64,000 nucleotides of DNA from Nematostella vectensis (GCF_932526225.1 NC_064041.1:11638813-11702812); one strand, 5' to 3'. Counted from the stretch's first letter, positions 46,163 to 63,884 are shown. Translations and numbers: made by a program. The notes: generated from the sequence alone by a model not told the origin.

Positions 46163-49100
46163 CTACAAGCGCTCACTAGCATAGTTCTCGCTACTCGTAA
46201 TATTATCCACTGAAGTCGCTGCACTAGATAGCTGTGAGTTTAGACCATGCTTATCAACAGGTGGTCTATAACCATTGATTATGGCCTGCTTAAGGCGAAG
46301 CACACCCTCTGCGAGCTTTTTATAGTCATCCTCACAGTTATACACATGACAACTGATACGACACCATAATGATGACTGAATGCAGGTGACAGCGACGCAG
46401 ATGCTGTAGCGTTCAAACAGGTCCTTCCTGCAATGAAAAGGGTGTAAAACTTATAAACACACTGGCAGATCCATACACTATAAAACTGTGGAGAAAAAAT
46501 AATAAAATGAACATGAAGAAGGGGTGGATGACATAAAAAAATGGACCAGAGGTATATCAAAATGGGGGGAGGGGGGACAGATCCATGCCTGCATCGACCC
46601 TCAAATAAACGAGCCAAACAAGCACACCAAATAACCAGTTTTTTTAGATGCACTGTCATGCAATACCAGAAAGAGGAGCAAAAGCAGGTCCTGTGCACAC
46701 AAGCAATAGAAATAATTAGAAGGATCATGTTTGAAAACATTGACAGTAGAATCAAAGTGCAAATACAGAGGGAAGTATACAGGATCCCTTGAAGAGAGGG
46801 ACGAAAAAATCTAATAATAGAATTGACGTGAGGTGAATCTCTGTGGATTTTAGCCCCCATTTTTTTTTTAAATTTCAGCTGGACCTTATAGTTCAATAAG
46901 CTATTCCTACCTCCCAAAGCAATTAGGGAGGCAGTCTTGCATTCCTTTTGCTTCTCCAGACTTTGCAATCATATAAGCTCTCTTAAGGTTGGTTCTCACT
47001 TGGACGTAAGCGCAATCGTAACACACTTGATTTTCTTGCGCTTGTGTTGCGCTTGTGTTGCGCTTTGGCTTGCGCTTGCATCCTAGTAGAATCACCCTTT
47101 ACTACCTCCTACTGCATTTATGTGGCTGCCCTACCTTGCTTTTGCTTGTCTAGACTTACAGTAGTAACCCAAATAAGCCACCCCTATCCACCAAGGCAAT
47201 AAGGGAGGTGATCCTACCTTGCTTTTGATTCTCCACACCTAGTAGCCCCATAGGCCACCCCTATCCACCAAGGCAATAGGGGAGGTGGTCCTATCTTGCT
47301 TTTGCTTGTCTAGACATACAGTAATAACCCAAATAAGCCATCCCTATGCACCAAAGCAATTAAGGGGGGTGACCCTACCTTGCTTTTGATTCTCCAGGCC
47401 TAGTAGCCCCATAGGCTATCCCTATCTCCTGAGGCAGTCGAATGCAAGCCATATACGGCGCCCGCATGTTGTCTGGTATGGGTAGGGTCTCTGTCTGCCA
47501 TTTAGAAGCCAGCATATTAGATGCCCAATGACACAAAGCCATGTTGTGTGATTGGATGTTCTCCTAGTAGGAAAAACACCAAAAATGAGTTGTAATAAAA
47601 ATAGCACAAGTCTGTTTATCAACTGCTCTTGTTTATCACTGTTATCAGTACTGAAATGTCCAGCTTGAGGTTACAAACTTGAGTGTGGTTTGTAGTTTTG
47701 CAGATTTAATTCATTCTAATTTTTTATCAAAAAAACTTTAAAACATAAGTTTAATGTATAAAAAGGGTAAAACTAAATTATCAAATAGTCCCCAATTCAG
47801 GAGTTCTTCCCTGTATTTCCTGTCTTCCGTATTTCCTGTCTTCCCTGTATTTCCTGTTTTTCTTAAGCTAAATATCTATAATAGGGGGGCCTTGGCCTCC
47901 TAGATCAACACTCATACCAGTCCTCCCAAATGATAGTGATACTGCAGTGCCGCCTCAACTGCAAAAATGTTACTCTGATCTTCAGTCCCTTGCAACAAGA
48001 ATTTCATCTGGAATCCAAGGGAGTGATTCCAGGAGACAGCTAGGGGGTTGATCTGGCTTTGGTACTTCTTGTGGACCCAAAGAAATGCTGTTCCACGTGG
48101 TGCAAACATCCACTTGTGGAGGTTCCCTAGTAATTCAAAATTCTAATGAATAGTCCATAATTTGGATCATATGGCCCAGTGTTTTTGTATGCTGAAATGG
48201 GTGGTGTGATTAAAGGATTGGGTGTGTCCTACTAAAGTTATTCATCTGGCATTATTTTAGAAGGTAATGGAGCAGGGGAAGGATTGAAGAACTATTTAAA
48301 GCCGCATTGTCACCAGTTACTTCCAGAGGTCCAATGAAAACCTCTATCAATCACACCAACAAAGAAATAGATAATAGATTGTTGCGTAATTGACAAGAAG
48401 TAAACTAGTGACAATGCAACTTTAATCACTCAGGCCCTTTATATCCCTCTTGGGATACTGACATTACAAACTGAATAGTACTGGAAATTTATTGTTACAG
48501 GCATGTGTAGACCTAACCTTAAAGAAAACAGTCATTGCTGATTTCAACTTACTAAAAGGTGAGATTATTTAGTTAATACCATCATCTATGAAAGGTGCTG
48601 AGAATTGTGATGTAGTTAAATAAGACTTAAGAATCATCTCTTACTGTAATTTCTAGTCTTCCAACAGAGGCATAGCAGGGGGTGAGGAAATTGGGACATG
48701 TGTTCCCACCAATCATTTTAAAAGCCATATAATTTAAGTCCATCAAGTAATATTTTTAAACTGCTATTTTGTCTGTGATACAGCACTCTTATACTTCTTC
48801 GAAAAATAGGCTAGGGGTTAAAGTATTACTTTATCAAGTCAGTCCCCTACCAACATAGAAGTCAGCATCAAGGCTGTCAATCTCCAGTGAAACCTGACCG
48901 GGTGCATGCGCCCCATCGACTAACGCCATAACACCATGATCATGGCACGCCTTAAGCAATTTCTTAACCGGCAGCAACAGAGCACTTGAGCTAGTGATGT
49001 GGTCAATGATTGCGATCTTGATATTTGGGTTTTCTTGGAGAACTTTCCGATACTGTCCCACAATGTCCACAACATAATAATCTGAGTGGCCTCCCAGGTC

Positions 49101-52100
49101 AGATGTTCTGAATGTCAAGTTAAGCACCACTAAGTTAGCCTTCTTTGAATGACATACTTCCTGGGTTGTCATGGAGACTGCACCATATGTCTGATTAGTC
49201 ACAAGCACGCTATCTCCTTCCTTGAGGTCAAGGGATCGCAGAATGGCATTGATTCCTTGGGTTGCATTATTTACAAAGACTAAGTCCCTGTGATCACAGT
49301 TGATGAAGTTTGCCACAGATTTCACAGCCTCAAGCCACCTGTCAGTGCTCTTGTAGAATATGCAGCCATCTGGGCAACCCTCTTCCTCGTACTATAATTA
49401 CATTAGAAACAGAAAAACAGTTAGAACACAGGCAGCCCAATGATACTGTAAGTGGTTTATAAAGGAATGTATGGGGGAATTTATATGTTATTGAAAAAAT
49501 ACATTATTATGAAAAATAAAACTTTAGAACATGTAATTGTGTTTGAGTCTTCCTCAGTTATTTCAATTTTGCTGATAGAATATCAGCAGAGCCAGTTTGA
49601 AATTGAAATAAAGGAAGACTCAAACACAATATTACATGGTCTAAAGTTTTATTTTTCATGATAAGGTTTTTTTTCTCTAACATATAAACTCCCCCATTCA
49701 TTCCCTTATAAACCACTGACAGTAGCATTGGGCTGCCTGTGTTAGAATATACACCTTTTGCTTTTCATTACCAAGAAATACTAAATAATAATATAACAAA
49801 CGATAAGTAATTGAATAATTATTTTAGGATATATAAACGGTGTAATAATTGAGGACCTTGCATTAGACTGTGATTACATTAGAAACAGGAAAACAGTTTG
49901 GAGGTAATGTGTAGGGTTGGATAGTGGTTTGCTTTTCTAACCAAACATTAAAAGGTAAAGGTTGGATGGGGGTAAGCTTTTTTATTATTTTGTGGTTTCA
50001 AACAACTAAACATTAGGGGACAACTGTCTTAAGGGTTAAAGCCGCATTGTCACCAGTTTACTTCCGGAGGTCCGACGGAAACCTCAACCGTTAAAAGACA
50101 AAAGAATCTATAAGAATCCGAGATATTTAACAGGCCATCCGCTCTAAATTATCAATCACATCCTCAAAGAAACTTCCAATAGACACACTGCTTTCAATAT
50201 TTTGAAATATTTTTCGCGTTTTCCGTTAAAAATCATCGGATATTGTTAGGTAATCGACCGGAAGTAAACTGGTGACAATGCGGCTTTAAGTTGTGGGAAG
50301 AATACCATCTAAGGGCAGGGTAGAGTGAGTGACTGCCTTTGCTGATACAATAATCTAGAAGAAAGGACCTGTAGCAACAGTACTTTTTAACGTCTTAGTA
50401 ATCAAGCAAATCTTTTTAGTGCAACAACCAGGGCTTCTGGAATTACGCGCTTGTGCGGACGCGCGTAATTTGGATTTCTCTGCGTAATCCGCGTTATCCA
50501 CAAATTTCCGCGTAATCCTGCGTAATTTAAACAAAATATTTAAGTACACAGCTGATGTGTTCTTTTAGGGTTCTTACCTCTATTTCTCGTAAAAAAAAGA
50601 GAGATATTCTTCGAAAGAGTGCGATATTTCGAACTGAATTTCAAAAACAATAAAATGACTAGGCGTTCTTAGCCAAACCGAGAAGGCCTAGGACTAATAA
50701 TAAAATACCCTTTATAATTGGCTGGTGGCTAGGAGCCAATGAAAACTCGCCTACGATATTTTCGGGCAAAAAAAATAATATTTTCAAGTTATTTTGTGCT
50801 TTCCTTCGGTACATAATATAGTTTGGACATAACAGTTGAAATTTCGTTTAATTTTGCGTGTAATTTAGTAAAGAATCACGCAAAATTTTGATTTTTAAAG
50901 AAAAATGTATTGCAAAATTCCACATAATTTAGCGCGTAATGATTGATTTTCCGCGTAATTTAGCGTGTAATTTAGCAAAGAATCCCGCGTAATTTTGAGA
51001 TTTTTTCCGCGTAATTCCAGAAGCCCTGAACAACATACCAGATGCTTTAGCCTTTCCTCCATAACCCTCTTAGGAACAGCACCAAATGACCCATTATTGA
51101 CATGGGTGATATTGGAGTCGAGATAGAATTCATGTAAGAGTAAGAATTTGCCAAACAGAGACTTCTTGAGGCCAGGACTGAGCAGATATGCGAGAACTAT
51201 GTTAGACATCTTGATCACGCCAACATAAGCGACCAACAGGAAAAAGGTACAGAACTGGGCAACACTGAAACATAAAAAACAAGATCAGATATTCAAATCA
51301 CACCTACAACCTTCAGATAACATAAGGGCTACTAAAACATTTCTTTTCTTGTTCAGTGCTTTATTTTTTTTCCTTAAACAGGTTATTTGTGATGTTGAAA
51401 GCAGGTGTTTTTATGCATAACATATGGGGATTCTAGAACTTTAGATTTCAGGATTTTTAGGGGTGTATGGCTGGTATCATGTCAAAAATCTTGCTGTCAA
51501 CATTTTATTTTCATAAGATGGATGACTTAATTTAAAGGAGAGGTTTTCTCTTATAACTACTGGAACTACCTAAAAGACCTAACTAGCAAATAAATATGGA
51601 GACCACAAAACTATATAGATGAAATGTGGAGATCAGCAAATTTCAAATAAATCAATAAGTAATTTGTGTGGAAATTATTCATAAATCATGTCCATATACA
51701 CCTATATTACAAATAAGGTTGCACTTGCAAATCCATGTATCGTAACTCGTGGTGCTTCATGGGTAGCGTATAAACGGCTGAATTCTTTTATATGAAAGCC
51801 ATGTAAATGTTCATAAGAACGTAAAACAAGAATTCTACAGCTTTTGAAATGTAGTGCTGAGCCTGAGTTAGGCAGGTGTGCAAATTGCTCCAACACACCG
51901 CCAGCATGTTGCAGGCCGTAGCCACGATTTTTCTTGGAGGGGTGCAAAATCCGAAAAAGTGGACCTAACTTTTCCGGGGGGAGGGGGAGGGAGGGAGTTC
52001 TATGATAAAAATCTCACCAACTCCGAAAGAACAAAAAGGGATTTTTTTATGTCTTTGCAGTATCTCCACGGGGCATTTATTGTCGGATTTGGCTACATAC

Positions 52101-53322
52101 CAGAGTGATCTAGCTTATAATTTTTAGTTTTGTCTACAAACAGCACGTCTATTGACATTCAAAAGTGGACTTTCAGCCCTTGTGGGGGGGGGGGGGGGGG
52201 GTGTTGGGTAATATGTCTACGTGTGACTAGTGTTTGATGCATGTCAGGACCAAAGGCAACCCAAGACTCCATCATTTTACTTGTCTCCACAGGATTCCAC
52301 AGGATTTCGGTTGATTTTGGGTCTATTTTGTCTCCTGGCGTCATAGCAGTCAAAATTTTTTAGACTTCCAGTGACGATAAACAACAATTCATTTAATTTA
52401 ATTATAAGAGTTATAAGAGTTTAATTTAATTATAAGTAGCATGTGAGATTTGTGTTCTTTGTTATATTTTTGTTATTATTTTTGTCATATATAAGTTTCA
52501 AGACCATAAATTTGCGATGTTTTCTTTATTTATAGATGTGGTTACGTTAATTCTTTTTTAAATGACAGCATTATTTGAATGCGAACTATTTTTAGCTATG
52601 GAAACGATGCAAATGAGCCCAGCATTGCTGGGTTCGTGTACAAACTGCACCAACAACGCTGTGATATGCTCTAATGACCACGATACAAAGGAAATGCTGG
52701 CGAAGTGTTGAGCAAAAGTTTGAAATCAATCAAAATTTCGCAAACACTTGCCAGATCCTCCAGCACCTCCCAGAAACGGTGTTCAGACTGTACCATCATT
52801 GCTGGGCCAACGTCTCGCCAGCAATGCTTTCGATGTTAAAAAGGTAACATGTAACAAACTATTTGGCATATCAAGCAAACTTTGTCAGAACACCCCGAAA
52901 ACACATTTAAAATAGAAGGAAAAAAGATTGTTTTATGAATACATTGACCATAAGACCATGCTTTTTCTATAACACACCTTGAGACGATCCGTGTAAGAAA
53001 CTCCATTAGTTATTAGTAATCACAAATCAGTAACATGAAAGGCTTGGCGGGAAGGCTGTATGAGGAAGATAAAAAAACAAAAATGTTAAAAGAAACGTTG
53101 CTATGACCCTTTACATTTGAAGTCGCCAGACAAAAGAAGAGTAAGAGCTCAGTCGCGCACAAATGATTCGGAAAATACCTACGATACAAACGTATTACTC
53201 ACGCTTGTGCCCTTCAAGAACGTGTACGAACTCTTTGAGGTATTCGCATGAATTGAGGCTTTGATTTCAGCTTGACCTTTGCACAAGAAGAAATGGCTCC
53301 ACATTTTGTTTACTGACGACAT
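46163..53322 (-). CDS. PLP-dependent class V aminotransferase-fold protein
   Basis: Six exons on the minus strand: 53322-53203, 51254-51039, 49391-48851, 48126-47918, 47563-47379, 46427-46163. They give 511 aa. The fold I (class V) signature is clear: HVNNGSFGAVP near the start of the domain, NNATQGIN, DGAHAPGQ with D271 and H274, and NLHKW with the PLP lysine K297. Relatives include isopenicillin-N-epimerase-like proteins, cysteine desulfurase or lyase-like enzymes and the EgtE/Egt2 C-S lyase of ergothioneine synthesis. The substrate cannot be decided from sequence. Residues about 41-70 are hydrophobic (FCTFFLLVAYVGVIK) and could anchor the protein in a membrane. The first exon and the exon 2 acceptor (of two AGs 11 bases apart) were chosen because only that pair keeps frame; otherwise translation would start at the ATG at 51209. 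It is divergently paired with DDX39B. Confidence 0.8.
46895..47427 (-). repeat. About 80-bp array duplicated from the exon 5 donor region
   Basis: Inside aminotransferase intron 5, four units of 77-82 bp (47130-47427) and a more distant one near 46900. On the gene strand each unit copies the end of exon 5 (ATAGGGRTAGCCTATGGGG, then GGAGAATCAAAAGCAAG) and the following donor. Two units keep GTAGG at the equivalent splice position (near 47218 and 47135). One unit also keeps the exon's reading frame open over the copied part. Confidence 0.85.
48296..48425. mobile_element. TTAA-flanked miniature element, copy 3 (internally deleted)
   Basis: A 130-bp version bounded by TTAA, with the same AGCCGCATTGTCACCAG start and a decayed AGTAAACTAGTGACAAT end. 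It is more diverged than the copies at 36435 and 50036 and lacks the middle. Confidence 0.75.
49424..49743. mobile_element. 320-bp foldback in aminotransferase intron 2
   Basis: The left arm 49424-49554 and right arm 49612-49743 are about 90% complementary over 130 bases (AACACAGGCAGCCCAATG and its complement at the ends, GTTTGAGTCTTCCT inside). The loop is itself partly palindromic (CTGATAGAATATCAG). It lies about 30 bases upstream of the exon 3 acceptor. The transcript would form a long double-stranded stem. Confidence 0.85.
49871..49900. repeat. Duplicate of the exon 3 acceptor region
   Basis: The sequence just outside exon 3 (49396-49424, ATTACATTAGAAACAG, then AAAAACAGTT) recurs at 49871-49900 with few changes. 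On the gene strand the copy ends CTAATGTAATCACAG, a decoy of the true acceptor CTAATGTAATTATAG. The two copies flank the foldback. Confidence 0.7.
50036..50289. mobile_element. TTAA-flanked miniature element, copy 2
   Basis: A 254-bp element with TTAA at both sides and terminal inverted repeats AGCCGCATTGTCACCAG, then TTTACTTCCGG. It is nearly identical in length and sequence to copy 1 in the ASPM intron, so both are probably recent insertions. Confidence 0.85.
50429..51028. mobile_element. 600-bp element, CAGGGCTTCTGGAATTACG termini
   Basis: Perfect inverted ends CAGGGCTTCTGGAATTACG and its complement, with AACAAC directly repeated on each side. Many GCGTAATTT motifs lie near both ends. It has no transposase. 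It sits in aminotransferase intron 2, only 10 bases after the exon 2 donor (51039/51038). Confidence 0.85.
51900..52205. repeat. G-run dispersed repeat region (aminotransferase intron 1)
   Basis: It contains a G-rich block near 51977-51996 and a run of about 19 G at 52183-52201. An internal block (TTTTTAGTTTTGTCTACAAA) matches, in reverse, the element at 7739-7907, so this is a second family member in opposite orientation. Confidence 0.6.
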
Positions 53323-53650
53323 TCGGAGAGTACTCGGAGTCCCGAATAGAATCCGATCACTTTCCCGCCTCTTCCGAAGGCTTATATGCGGGGTGTCTTT
53401 GCTCGACAAAAGGGCCTAGCGTTCTTTTCGATAGCGTTGTTCGTTGCGTGTTTGTGGAAGTTTAGCCGATCAAAAAGGTATATTTTATCCTCCAAAATCC
53501 CCTCTTTTTTGAACCCATCCGACTTCAAAATCTTACTAATTCACTTGTTCAAGATGGTATTCTCAACGCCGAGTTATTTTTTTCGGCAAAGAAAGCCATT
53601 TCGACTAAGTATAGTTCTTTCCCGTAACCTTCCTGACAGAATCATCCAAA
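53323..53650. promoter_or_regulatory. Bidirectional aminotransferase/DDX39B promoter region
   Basis: The two start codons are 328 bp apart on opposite strands. The DDX39B start is in CCAAAATGGCTG, YY1-like. A pyrimidine-rich acceptor ends at 53639 (TTCCTGACAG) and a donor-like AAAAAGGTATAT lies near 53478, so DDX39B may have a 5' untranslated intron just before its start. Confidence 0.5.
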
Positions 53651-59345
<5,695 letters not shown>

Positions 59346-59743
59346 AAGAGACCTTGAATCACGAACACACAACAAGAATCAGATACAAGGAACAATGCAT
59401 ATCAGTCTACATCTTTGTATTATAAACACGCTCAAAGCATTTCAAGTTTTTGTATAGTTTGTAATACAGCGTGTGACTTCGTTTTTAACTACTTTCCTTG
59501 GAATGTATTGTAAATTCAAATAATCAGAGGCTGATCAAGTGCTGAGATGTATCCCATTTATTGGTTTAATGCCTAACACTAGGATTTATTTAAATTGACT
59601 TGCTTGTGAAGCCAGGCACGACCTTGCAGCTCTTAGTAAGCCCTCTGTACTTTTTAGTTCATGTCTTGTATTTTTTTTTATCTTTGTTTGATATAATTTA
59701 CTCTGCTGATTGGAAATGTTAAGTGTTTTAGACAGTATGTGAC

Positions 59744-59749
59744 AATAAA
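59744..59749 (+). terminator. DDX39B polyadenylation signal
   Basis: Canonical AATAAA about 400 bases after the DDX39B stop codon, followed by a T-rich stretch. Confidence 0.6.
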
Positions 59750-60628
59750 AACGTTTTTGTATATCATGTTGAATTATCTCAATATTATTCTGCTGGACAA
59801 CTCTCTTTTTTTTTTTTTCAAACTACTGGGGGGGGGGCTACTAAAAATGACATTTTGCAGTCAAAATCTTTGCCCTTGATAACACTAAATTCAATCATCT
59901 GAAGTGCTTGCTCCATGGAGCATTAGGTTCTGAAAAGTTCTGCACTCATTCAACGACTGTTCATAAACCCCTTTTTCCCTTCTAGAGCTTTTTGTGTTTT
60001 GTATAGGGTGACAAAGAAACTTTGCTAAGGAGGGTACTTATATCCGTGCTTACAACCTGACAGAGGATTACCCCAAAAGAAGGTTGGGTCCGTTGTGAGG
60101 GTAGAGGGGCTACTTCACAACGAGGTTTTCTCAAATGAACAGCGAACTTGGACGAGATGTACCTAAAAGAATAATAATACTGGTAATGGTTCTCTAAAAT
60201 AAAAAACGGTCCACCTCTTAGAATCCTGTCCATGGGCCTGGGCGTGTCTAATTGAACAACTGTACAAGTTATAATGAGATAGGAATTAAAATCAAGACAA
60301 AACGGAACTTATCTTAGTTCCTTATGCTCTAATTCGGATTTCACGCACCGATATGTCAGCTATTTTAAAACTGTAATTTGCCCTTTGATAACCCCCGAAT
60401 TTTTGTACTATTTTGCCATCGACCCGCTTTTATTTCCCCTACCTAGAAAATCAAACAACTGCCGCAGATGAAATAATAAAGGCAAGGGGTGTCTCCATAG
60501 CAACCAACAGTCTTCCTTATAGGTATACAATAGGGAATAGACCCTCGATGAACCGCCATCTTCAACGCTTTAGTAACTTTATGAGATTTGTTATTCCCAA
60601 ATGAAATCCAAATACTCTGTTTTCTGAG
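59750..60628. other. Spacer between DDX39B and the unrecognised gene
   Basis: Contains a T-run and a G-run of about 9 near 59830. No coding exon is convincing; the open frame at 60413-60604 has no family features and may be leader sequence of the next gene. Confidence 0.4.
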
Positions 60629-62945
60629 ATGTTAGAGGAAGATGATGAATACGATTCGCTTGTTGTCGAGATCCTAGACAAAGAATCGGCAAAGATTGAT
60701 GAGGATTTAGAACTGCAACAGCTCATTTCGAATCAAGGTTTCCACGCTCACGAATTATGCGGATGGACGGTGACAACTACGGACTTGAACCGATTTAGAT
60801 GGAATAGCAACAGGACATCGAGGACTTCAGTAAGGGACCAAAGAGCGCCTACACTGGCTGCTAGACGAAGTTTCTCTCGACAGAGTGTCAAAAGTGATGT
60901 CGACCTTGAATTCCAGCACTTTCAAAACGGGATAGCTTACATTGAACAGTACAGGGGCGAGAAAATGAAGCGACACGAGGCTGAATTAAATGAATTTCTG
61001 ACTCTTAATACCTCTAGAAAAGGCTCAGATACGTGTGATAATAGCTCAAAAAGCCAGGAGTCGATTGTAGCACGGGATAAACCAAACGCCAACGTTCCAG
61101 TGTACACTAGAAAACCGAGGAGAGAAAGCGCTAGTCCTCTTATTGTCATTACTTCTTCTCGTGCGCAAAACAGCACGAACAACTCCAAACGTTTCCAAGG
61201 AAGAAAACTTTACGCTAGACCTATGACATATGTTAGAAATTCTAGCCAATCGACCAAAGCACAGAATTGGTAAGTTGTTTGTTAATGTAGATATAATGGT
61301 TATTAAAATGTACAAATCTTTTGAAATTAATTTGGCCATTATTGTCAGCTACTTATAGGGAATTAGCTTTTTATCCTCAAAAATTTATAGTAAATTACCA
61401 TTTTGGTCAGTATTTTTCTTAGTTCGAACTGAAGAATTTGCTAAACATGTTTTTATGCTTATTTCGTCATGTATATGTTGCCAGCTTAAGGTGCGAATGT
61501 TCCTATAGATCATATAAATCTTATCGAGGTGTACGCTTTTCTTTTGTTTACGTGTGAAACATCGTTCAATAAAGCCAGACCTTGTTTTGTGGAAAAAAAT
61601 AGTTTTGTTGCCCGACTAGCAAATGTAAATATACGCACTTAAAAAACTTTATAAACTGTTGTATTGGACCCAGATAAAGCTGTAAGTATGGGAAACGGTT
61701 TTGAGGGTAGAAGGGATGGCAAATCACTTGATATTTGATATATAGCTTTCCCACAAAAAAATCCGAACAAGCCAACATTGAATAAAGCAAACTTTGAATA
61801 GGTAGGTTCACAGTTAAAGCCCAGGCAAAAACAAATAAACAAACAAAAGCAGCCTAAACTAGCTGTAAAAAAAGTAAAAAAGGTTCAGATAACAAATAGC
61901 CAGTGTATAAGACTCCCCGCCCTGTGCTACAGCCGTTGCTAACATTATGTGATATACTTGCGTTTCAAAATTGTTTGTTTTTATTAATAGCAACACAGTA
62001 AGTGAAGTCACGATGGAGTTACCATTTGCATCAACATCATCGTCATCATTAAGCACATCACCACACTTTGCGTCACCTTGCTCCATTGGGAAGGTATGTG
62101 ACAAAGTTTCATCCACACCTACTATATATATATACCTGTCTATCATCAGGCCTTTTGGGACCTGAATTATATACAGTCGATTGACAAAACATTGTAGTCA
62201 ACCAGCTTAGCGACTACGTGACAAGCTTGCATGTAGGCATGGGTTAAAATCACAGAAGTGCCAAGCTGCATATAGCTGCAGCATGACTTCAGGCATAGAC
62301 ATGGTGGCTAATATATGCAGCTAGACGCTTCAGTGGTTTTTACCCATGCTTACTTGCGGGCTTGTCGCATAGTCACAAAGCCAGTATATATTATATTATT
62401 TAGTTTTTCATTTATACTTTTCTGTTTAATAGGAGTCTTGGGCGGTTATTGGAACAGAAAAACGCCCAATTCCAACACAAAAAAGACCTATAGACATCAC
62501 TAGAATAAGCACCCCTAAGCCTAGAACACCAGTAAAGAACACAAGCTCATACTCGATTCCATCGAGACGGCAGAGTGCTATCCCTATGACCAATTCCTGG
62601 GTCAGGTCCTCAGTATATGAAAATGGAAAAAAGTTTTACTCAGATGATATAGCCAAATGTATGCCCTCAAGAAGTTTCAGTGCCCCAAACATGGGAAATG
62701 AGCAGTTTGAGTGGCCTTCTAAAGGGGGAAGTCAACAAAAGGTTGGCATAAGTGAAGGAAAATCAAGAACTTCTCAAGCTACCCAAAATGGGACACAGAC
62801 TTGCTCAAGAGCTGTAGACTACTCATGCTATACAGAAATGTTTAAAAATGTTTTGGAGTATTATGGGAGCAACAAGTTACGGACTAAGACAAATAAGACC
62901 CAGCCCAGTTCTGAGAGTTCTACTTTGCTGTCTGTGCACACATAG
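60629..62945 (+). CDS. Unrecognised basic, disordered protein (possible SxIP)
   Basis: Three exons, 60629-61269, 61991-62093 and 62433-62945, join in frame to give 418 aa. I do not recognise the family. The N-terminus is acidic (LEEDDEYDSLVVEILD) and probably helical, followed by a WT-containing block (ELCGWTV) and a long Ser/Arg/Lys/Thr-rich disordered region. Residues about 277-300 (TPVKN, SRRQSAIPM) contain SAIP (296-299) in a basic, Ser/Pro-rich setting, the form of an EB1-binding SxIP motif. The C-terminus has a short compact block (CYTEMFKNVLEYYG). A microtubule-tip role is only a guess. Good splice signals (GTAAGT, GTATGT) and closed phases support a real gene. Extra upstream exons are possible. 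Confidence 0.7.
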
Positions 62946-63076
62946 CAGTGCGCCAGACATAGCTCAGCATCCAAGGAAAGAAGGCATCACTCTGCTAGAC
63001 AAAGATCAAAGAAATTATAAGGCTATAGATATATCTGCCGCATTCATATGAATTTGGTATTTAAATTGTTACTTTA

Positions 63077-63181
63077 CAGTGGAACTTCTATATAAAGAAC
63101 TGAAATCAGCACTTTGGTAAGAAAGTCCGTTATAAAGAGGTTGTCCGCTTAATCGATGTCCGTTATATAGAAGTTTCACTG
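63077..63181. mobile_element. 105-bp inverted-repeat element, CAGTGGAACTTCTATAT ends
   Basis: The left end CAGTGGAACTTCTATATAA is matched by a reverse-complement TTATATAGAAGTTTCACTG at the right. This terminal form resembles pogo/Tc1-mariner type miniature elements. Partial matches (AACTTCTAT) occur near 2763 and 4048. Confidence 0.7.
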
Positions 63182-63732
63182 TCTTTTCTTTCTTGCTGTG
63201 TTATGTCTGTTCTTTTTAAGTGCAGGGGCAGCAAATGGAAGGGGCGCTAGCCTCCCCCTGTTTGAGTGGGTGACGTTCTTTTGCATGAGAATTTTAATAT
63301 TTCAAACTAAAAAGTGCAAGTAGGTGCATTATGGAACCGCTCCGTCGCTCCTGAAGTGGAGAGCAAGCTAAAATAAGAATAGAGGGATGTTTATTTCCTT
63401 GTTTTGCTGTGTTATGTCTGTAATAGTTGGAAAAGCAGAAGATAAGCTGAAATAAGCAGAGGGAGAAATGGATATTGCTTGGAAAGTGATTGTGGCAGTG
63501 TTAATACTGGGCTTTAAGAAACTCAAGCTATTAAATTCAACATTTAATAGGGTTGCTGGCCAAACTAGAAAAGCATACCAGGTTAACTGTTAATTTAAAA
63601 GAGTAGCTGCACATATCGCAGAATATTGATTCAACGTAGATTTTAACGAAAGAAATTTGTAAGTTTATAATAAATATATAGCAAACACTTATAGATGATA
63701 AATATAGATAAAGCAAATATATTTTCTTACAG

Positions 63733-63884
63733 AATAATTTTGAAAAGAATAACATGAAATGTTTCAACAAAAACCGTTCCACTCTTATTTGCGCGCGCTC
63801 TATCAGAGCAAGGAGCTAGATAATGGAACTCTTGGAGTTAGCCATGAACTTGCGAGTATGGCGATATTCTCACCAGTAACTAAG
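63733..63884 (+). other. Possible exon of a gene running off the window
   Basis: An acceptor (TTTTCTTACAG, ending 63732) and a donor-like AAG/GTAGCG (63884/63885) bracket 152 bases. One frame is open from an ATG at 63759 and reads like real protein (SYLRALYQSKELDNGT). No family is recognised and codon evidence is weak. Confidence 0.2.
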
